Below, in pieces: positions 59,179 through 64,000 of a stretch of 64,000 bases of DNA (position 1 is its first letter; every line of letters starts with the position of its first letter). The notes beneath the pieces are model-generated. The model searched no databases and was not told where the DNA came from. It saw only the letters and a program-made list of their open reading frames with translations. The DNA comes from Streptomyces sp. CB02056 (lineage in GTDB: Bacteria > Actinomycetota > Actinomycetes > Streptomycetales > Streptomycetaceae), in assembly GCF_001905545.1 (NCBI RefSeq), contig NZ_LIPD01000020.1:1-64000 (forward strand), given 5' to 3'. A program made the position numbers and the translations under genes.

Positions 59179-59514
59179 ATGCCGCCCGTAGTTCCGCCGT
59201 TCCTGATCGGTCTCGTCGTCGCGCCGCTGGCCAAGCGCCTCCTCAAGCCACTGGTGCGCGGTGTCGTCAAGACGTCCGTCGGCATCGTCATGGAGGTGAA
59301 GAAGGCCGCCCACGAGGCCGGCGAGAACATCCACGACCTCGCGGCCGAGGTGGCCGCCGACGTGGTGGCGGCCCAGGTCGCCTCCGGTGAGGGCCACCGC
59401 GCCGCGGAGGCCACTGCCCCGTTCGAAGAGAAGGCCGGGGCGACCGCCCCGGGCGACGCCGAGGCGAGGGCGCCGAAGATTCGCGCGAACGCCGGTGCCG
59501 GAAAGGCACACTGA
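59179..59514 (+). CDS. DUF5132-type small protein
   Basis: The 111-residue protein opens with a hydrophobic PPVVPPFLIGLVVAPLAKRLLKPLVRG segment, then an amphipathic helix (EVKKAAHEAGENIHDLAAEVAADVVAAQ) and a low-complexity tail. This is the pattern of DUF5132 proteins, often encoded beside heavy-metal transporters in actinobacteria. The next gene encodes an exporter with an HMA-like domain, which fits. The molecular role is unknown. Confidence 0.7.
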   Translation: MPPVVPPFLIGLVVAPLAKRLLKPLVRGVVKTSVGIVMEVKKAAHEAGENIHDLAAEVAADVVAAQVASGEGHRAAEATAPFEEKAGATAPGDAEARAPKIRANAGAGKAH

Positions 59515-59704
59515 CGCACCATCATGTCCTGACCCGCCGCCTGGACGCGCACCGCGACCGAACTCGCGCGCCGTGTCCACGCGGCGGTCGGCCGAGGGCC
59601 TTCCGGCCGCATCGGCCGCCCGTTCAGAATTCCGCTCCGTCGCGGTGTTCCGTCATGCCCGATGGCGGATCGTTCGCGACCTCTGCAAACAGGTGATCGT
59701 ACAC

Positions 59705-62002
59705 ATGCCATCTCTGCTGGGTGCCGCGGCCGGATTCCGCTCCGTGGATCCGGACGTGAGCCCGCGCTCGGTCATTCCGGGCCGCCAGCGCTGGGACGTC
59801 AAGCTGGTCCTCGGACGGCCGAGGACGGCCGAAGTCCTCGCGGCGGCTCTGCGTCGCGTCCCCGGGATCACCGAGGCGCAGGCGAACCCGATCACCGGTG
59901 GTGTCCTCGTCCGGCACGAACCGCTGCTGCCTGCCGCGGATGTCGGCCGGATCCTGCGCCGGGTGGTCGCCCGGGTCGCGGAGGGTCCGGTCAGGACCGC
60001 CCCGCCGGCGGCGGCCCGGCCCGCCGCCGGACCGGGGACGCGGCCGGACCGCGTTCCCGTCCTGCGACCCGTCCTCGCCGTGGGCGGCGGGGCGGCGGCC
60101 GGCCTCGCGCTGATCCGCGGGTCGGCGCTGAGCAGGCAGCTGGTGGCGCTCGGCGGGGTCGCCGTCGCGACGGTCGCCGTCGTCCGGACGGCATGGCGCC
60201 GAGCGGTCGAGCGGACCAGGGAGCTGTCCGGGTCCGGCACCGGCCGGCACCCGCTGCGGGAGGTCGTCGGGCCGCACCGCCGGCGCCTCTACCGGGCCTC
60301 CGCGCTCTCGGTCGCCTGCCAGGTCTCGGAGATGGCGCTCGGCACCTTCCTCGGCTGGACCGCCCTGGTCCTCATCAAGGGCGAGGCCGCGCCGCTGGTC
60401 CGCTTCGGGCTGACCACCGCCACCTCCCAACTCTGGGGCCTGGCAGGGCTGGTGACCGTCGCCTGCGCCGCCGTGGCAGGCCTCTCGTACGCCTCGAACC
60501 TCCAGTGGCGCGGGCTCGGCCAGGACATCGAGCACGACTGGCGGAGCCGCACCTACGCCCATGTGCAGCACCTCGAACTGGGGCAGCTGGAAGGCGAGCG
60601 GACCAGCCGGATCGCCGGCGTGCTCACCGACGACGTCCGGCAGCTGGGCAGCTTCTTCGCCACCTCGGCCAACGACGTGCTGCAACTGGGCACCAGCCTG
60701 GCCCTGTTGGTGCCGGCGTTCCTGCTGCTGGCCCCGCAAATCGCCTGGATCGCGTTCCTGCCGATCCCGGTCATCGCCTGGCTGTCGCTCCGCTACCAGG
60801 ACAGGGCCGCGACCGACTACGCCGTCTCCGGCGAGCGCCGGGCCAGGCTGCACAGCCAGCTGGTGAACACCCTGGAGGCCGGCGCCACCGTCAAGAGCTT
60901 CTGCACCGAGGACTACGAGGCCGAGCGCATCGACCGGCTCAGCGGGGAAGCCCAGGAGAGCAACCGGCAGACCGACCGGGGCACGATCCGGCACGCCGAG
61001 GTCGTCCGGGTCTGCACGACGAGTTCGATGGCCGGCACCCTGCTGCTCGGCGGCCGCTCGGTGCTCGACGGCACCCTGCGGTTCGAGGTGTTCAGCCCGC
61101 TGATCGGGCTGCCGCAGATGGTGATGCTGCGGATGAACCGGCTCGGCGGCATCGTCGACCAGTACCAGCGCACGCTCGCCGCCTACGACCGGGTCCACCG
61201 GCTGGAGGCCCTGCCCGCCGAGACCGAGGGCACCGGGGAAGCGCTCGACGTCGCGACGGTGAAGGGCGAGATCGTCCTCGACGGCGTGACCTTCGCCTAC
61301 CCCGGACGGCCGCCGGTCCTGGAGGACCTCTCGCTGACCATCCCCGCCGGGCGGGTCACCGCCCTCGTCGGCGCGACCGGCTCCGGCAAGACGACCGTCG
61401 CCAAGCTGCTGATGCGGTTCCAGGACGCGGAGTCCGGCAGCGTGCTGCTCGACGGTCGGGACGTGCGCGACCTGCGCCGGCGCGACCTGCGCCACGCGAT
61501 CGGGTTCGTCGCCCAGGACGCCTTCCTCTTCGACGGCACCATCGCCGACAACATCCGCTACGGCAGTTTCGGCGCCTCGGACGAGGCCCTGGTGGAGGCG
61601 GCCACGATGGCCGAGGCCCACACCTTCATCGCGACGCTGCCGGACGGCTACGACACGGTGATCGGCGAACGCGGCGCCGCCCTCTCGGGCGGCCAGCGGC
61701 AGCGGATCGCCCTGGCCCGGGCGATCCTCAAGGACGCGCCGGTCGTCGTCCTCGACGAGGCCACCTCGGCCGTCGACAACGAGACCGAGGCCGCCATCCA
61801 GCGCACGCTCCGGGTCTTCGCGGCCGACCGCACGATGGTCGTGATCGCTCACCGGCTCTCCACCGTCCGCCACGCGGACCGGATCTACGTCATGGACAAG
61901 GGCGGCGTCGTGGCCGAACAGGGCACCCACGACGAACTCATCGCCCGGCACGGACTCTACGCATCCCTCTGGCAACTCCAGGCCGGCGAACTCGCCGCCT
62001 GA
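59705..62002 (+). CDS. ABC exporter with N-terminal HMA-like domain
   Basis: The 765-residue protein has three parts. Residues about 25-100 form a ferredoxin-like HMA-type domain (WDVKLVLGRPRTAEVLAAALRRVPGITEAQANPITGGVLVRH) without the metal-binding CxxC. A six-helix exporter domain follows (about 210-500). The ATPase domain at the C-terminus has Walker A GATGSGKTT, signature ALSGGQRQRIALARA and Walker B VVVLDEATSA. The ATG at 59705 was chosen because the HMA-like domain begins soon after it. Such fusions may sense or move metal complexes or lipids. Position just before an NRPS gene makes export of that NRPS product or its metal complex an option. Confidence 0.82.
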   Translation: MPSLLGAAAGFRSVDPDVSPRSVIPGRQRWDVKLVLGRPRTAEVLAAALRRVPGITEAQANPITGGVLVRHEPLLPAADVGRILRRVVARVAEGPVRTAPPAAARPAAGPGTRPDRVPVLRPVLAVGGGAAAGLALIRGSALSRQLVALGGVAVATVAVVRTAWRRAVERTRELSGSGTGRHPLREVVGPHRRRLYRASALSVACQVSEMALGTFLGWTALVLIKGEAAPLVRFGLTTATSQLWGLAGLVTVACAAVAGLSYASNLQWRGLGQDIEHDWRSRTYAHVQHLELGQLEGERTSRIAGVLTDDVRQLGSFFATSANDVLQLGTSLALLVPAFLLLAPQIAWIAFLPIPVIAWLSLRYQDRAATDYAVSGERRARLHSQLVNTLEAGATVKSFCTEDYEAERIDRLSGEAQESNRQTDRGTIRHAEVVRVCTTSSMAGTLLLGGRSVLDGTLRFEVFSPLIGLPQMVMLRMNRLGGIVDQYQRTLAAYDRVHRLEALPAETEGTGEALDVATVKGEIVLDGVTFAYPGRPPVLEDLSLTIPAGRVTALVGATGSGKTTVAKLLMRFQDAESGSVLLDGRDVRDLRRRDLRHAIGFVAQDAFLFDGTIADNIRYGSFGASDEALVEAATMAEAHTFIATLPDGYDTVIGERGAALSGGQRQRIALARAILKDAPVVVLDEATSAVDNETEAAIQRTLRVFAADRTMVVIAHRLSTVRHADRIYVMDKGGVVAEQGTHDELIARHGLYASLWQLQAGELAA

Positions 62003-62006
62003 CCGC

Positions 62007-62158
62007 ACCAGGCCGCTCCGCTCGCCGACAGCGTGACGCCACCGACCAGGCCGCTCCGCTCGCCGACAGCGTGATGCCACCGACCAGGCCGCTCCGCTCG
62101 CCGACAGCGTGATGCCACCGACCAGGCCGCTCCGCCCGCCGACAGCGTGACGCCACCG
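62007..62158. repeat. Four tandem 38-bp repeats
   Basis: Four directly adjacent 38-base units begin at 62007, 62045, 62083 and 62121. The units differ at only two positions: a C/T in the GCGTGACGC/GCGTGATGC box, and a single T/C change in the fourth copy. The array starts four bases after the exporter stop codon and ends 54 bases before the NRPS start. The unit is not a multiple of three, so it is not part of a protein. There are no unique spacers, so it is not CRISPR. Confidence 0.95.
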
Positions 62159-62211
62159 CAGTCGGCGCGTCCTGCGCGCCTGCCCGCCCACACTCTTCCG
62201 GAGGTCTTCCC

Positions 62212-64000
62212 ATGTCCCGTCGCGACGGCGACGTCCTTCCCCTGACCGGGGCCCAGCGCGAGATCTGGCTCGCCGAACAGCGCTCCCGGACACCGATCCC
62301 CGGCTACCGCGTCGGCGAGTGCCTGGAGATCCACGGGCCGGTCGACGCCGGGCTGTTCGAGACGGCGCTGCGCCGGGTGGTCGACGAGGTCGACGCCCTG
62401 CACGTGACCTTCGTCGACGACGGCGAGGGCCCGCGCCAGGTCCTCCGCGAGACCTGGGACTGGGCACCGGCCCACCTGGACCTCAGCGAGGAGCCCGAGC
62501 CCCGTGCGGCGGCCCTGGAGTGGATGGAGCGGGACCTGCTGCGCCCGCTGGACCTCGCGCGCGACCCGCTGTTCGGGCACGCGCTGGTCAGGCTGTCGCC
62601 GACCGAGTACCTCTGGTACCTGAACTACCACCACGTGGTGCTGGACGCGATCAGCAGCTCCATGGTCCGCGGGCGGGTCGGCGAGGTGTACTCGGCGCTG
62701 GCCGACGGCTGCCCGGTGCCGCCGTCCCCGTTCGGCCCGCTGCGGGACCTGGTCGACAGCGACGCCGCCTACCGCGCGTCGGCGGACTTCACCGCCGACC
62801 GCGACTACTGGACGGAACGATTCGCCGACCGGCCGGAACCGACCCGGCTGACCCGCACGGCCCCGACCGACCCGGACCGCGCGCTCCGGCTGGCCGAGGA
62901 GCGGGAACTGCGGCGCCCGGACGCGCTGCGCGCCGCGGCGGCGAGGACCGGCGTCCGCTGGTCCCGCCTGGTGGTCGCGGCGGCGGCGCTCTACGCGCAC
63001 CGGCTGACCGGAACGCGGGACGTGGTGCTCGCCCTCCCCGTCACGGCCCGCCGGTCCGCCGACCGCGACCTGACGGCGGTGCCCGGCACGATGTCCAACG
63101 TGGTGCCCCTGCGGCTGACCGTACGACCGGACATGCCGTGGGGCGACCTCGTCGCCCAGGCGGCGCGGGAGGTCGAGGCGGCCGTCGCGCACGAGCGGTA
63201 CCGGAGCGAGGACCTGCTGCGGGACCTCGGGGCCCCCGGCAGCATCGGGACGGCGTTCCCGCTGATCGTCAACATCATGGCGTTCAACTCCCGGCCGACC
63301 TTCGCCGGGCACCCCGCCTCCGTGCACCACTTCGTGTCGGGGTCGACCAGCGACCTGGCCGTCTGGGTGTTCGACTACCGGGACGGCAACCCGCCGCTGC
63401 TCAGGCTGCACGGCTCGCCCGAGGCGTACGGCGCGGACGACCTCGCCGCCCACCAGCGGCGGCTGATCGCCCTGCTCGACGCCGTCGCGGACTGCGACCC
63501 GGGCGAGCCGCTGAGCCGGATCGATCTGCTCACCGCCGAGGAGCACCGCGAGGTGGCCGCCCTCGGTACCGGGCCGACGGCGGAACTCCCGGCCGAGACC
63601 CTGCCGGAGCTGTTCCGCAAGCACGCGCGGGCCACGCCGGACGCCGTCGCGGTGGTGGGGCCGGAAGCGTCGCTGACCTACGCGGAGCTGGACGCGCGGG
63701 CGAACCGTCTGGCGCACGCCCTGATCGCCCGGGGCGCCGGGCCGGAGCGGTTAGTGGCGGTGGCGCTGCCGAGGTCGGCCGAACTGGTCGTGGCGATCCT
63801 CGCGGTGCTGAAGACCGGGGCGGCCTACGTCCCGGTCGATCCCGAGTACCCCGCCGCCCGGATCGCCCACCTGCTCGACGACGCCCGCCCGGCCCTGGTG
63901 GTGACCGACACCCGCAGCGCGGGGCGGCTGCCGGGGGAGGGCTCCGTCGACCGGCTGGTGCTCGACGACCCGGCGACGGCCGACCTGGTGAACGACCAGT
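62212..64000 (+). CDS. NRPS, N-terminal part (C-A), runs off the right edge
   Basis: The frame stays open from the ATG at 62212 (preceded by GGAGG) to the end of the window, giving 596 codons. It starts with an EntF-type C domain (LPLTGAQREIWLAEQ). The active-site motif is HHVVLDA near residue 136, so the conserved final Gly of HHxxxDG is Ala. An A domain begins near residue 465 (LPELFRKHARATPDAVAVV, LTYAELDARANRLAH, LAVLKTGAAYVPVDPEYPAARI); its specificity region lies outside. Codon 514 is TTA (63751-63753), so full synthesis should need the bldA tRNA. The EntF-like opening is common in siderophore synthetases but does not prove that function. Confidence 0.92.
   Translation, partial: MSRRDGDVLPLTGAQREIWLAEQRSRTPIPGYRVGECLEIHGPVDAGLFETALRRVVDEVDALHVTFVDDGEGPRQVLRETWDWAPAHLDLSEEPEPRAAALEWMERDLLRPLDLARDPLFGHALVRLSPTEYLWYLNYHHVVLDAISSSMVRGRVGEVYSALADGCPVPPSPFGPLRDLVDSDAAYRASADFTADRDYWTERFADRPEPTRLTRTAPTDPDRALRLAEERELRRPDALRAAAARTGVRWSRLVVAAAALYAHRLTGTRDVVLALPVTARRSADRDLTAVPGTMSNVVPLRLTVRPDMPWGDLVAQAAREVEAAVAHERYRSEDLLRDLGAPGSIGTAFPLIVNIMAFNSRPTFAGHPASVHHFVSGSTSDLAVWVFDYRDGNPPLLRLHGSPEAYGADDLAAHQRRLIALLDAVADCDPGEPLSRIDLLTAEEHREVAALGTGPTAELPAETLPELFRKHARATPDAVAVVGPEASLTYAELDARANRLAHALIARGAGPERLVAVALPRSAELVVAILAVLKTGAAYVPVDPEYPAARIAHLLDDARPALVVTDTRSAGRLPGEGSVDRLVLDDPATADLVNDQ

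Noticed and set aside
62007..62158. Possible CRISPR array
   Set aside because: The repeats are directly adjacent without unique spacers, and no cas genes are present.

Overview
The sequence is very GC-rich, with third-codon positions almost always G or C, rare TTA codons, GTG and TTG starts, and many four-base GTGA/ATGA stop-start overlaps. With a SapA-like spore protein and large NRPS genes, this points to a streptomycete (Streptomyces or Kitasatospora). No rRNA, tRNA, insertion sequence or CRISPR array was seen.

Left part (1-7385): an amino-sugar catabolic region. The end of a NagA-type deacetylase faces a minus-strand operon of a SIS isomerase, a ROK kinase, a PfkB kinase and a class II aldolase. 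A sugar ABC importer (binding lipoprotein plus two permeases) is transcribed divergently. The set fits an N-acetylgalactosamine to tagatose-bisphosphate route.

Main attraction (7450-29335): a biosynthetic cluster built around one divergent promoter (15420-15855). Leftwards runs a tight ten-gene operon: AMP-forming ligase, free-standing carrier protein, TrpD-like, TrpA-like, ectoine-synthase-like cupin, acyl-CoA-dehydrogenase-like enzyme, TrpF-like, TrpC-like, MbtH and a Glu/Leu/Phe dehydrogenase. TrpB, TrpE and TrpG are absent. TrpD and TrpC have lost residues tied to the normal substrates. This suggests the tryptophan ring-building chemistry has been redirected to another heterocycle that feeds an NRPS. 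Rightwards runs the NRPS operon: an A-less C-PCP, C-A-PCP-TE, C-A-PCP (valine-like code), an NTF2-like protein, A-PCP, P450 and an alpha/beta hydrolase with a Cys nucleophile. The last three plus the A-less module look like a SyrC/CmaE-type shuttle: an amino acid is loaded, oxidised on its carrier and passed in trans to the A-less module.

Middle part (29506-43529): an alkylation-repair-like operon (two 2OG oxygenases, an Ada-type zinc domain, an unknown protein, AlkB); a LysE exporter; an operon of sugar-phosphate isomerase-like protein, SDR and aminotransferase with a 37-codon repeat micro-ORF between the last two; a membrane-anchored ricin-type lectin; two tandem SapA-like secreted proteins; and an FtsX-type permease whose ATPase partner survives only as a 62-codon remnant.

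Right part (43762-64000): a P450 without a normal ExxR motif, a macrolide-type glycosyltransferase with two TTA codons, a KAS III enzyme, an amidohydrolase, an alpha/beta hydrolase, an oligopeptide-type ABC importer operon ending in a FAD oxidoreductase, a DUF885 protein, a DUF5132 protein with an HMA-like ABC exporter, four 38-bp tandem repeats, and the start of another NRPS (C-A) that runs off the right edge and contains a TTA codon. All functions are inferred by reading the sequence; no database search was possible.
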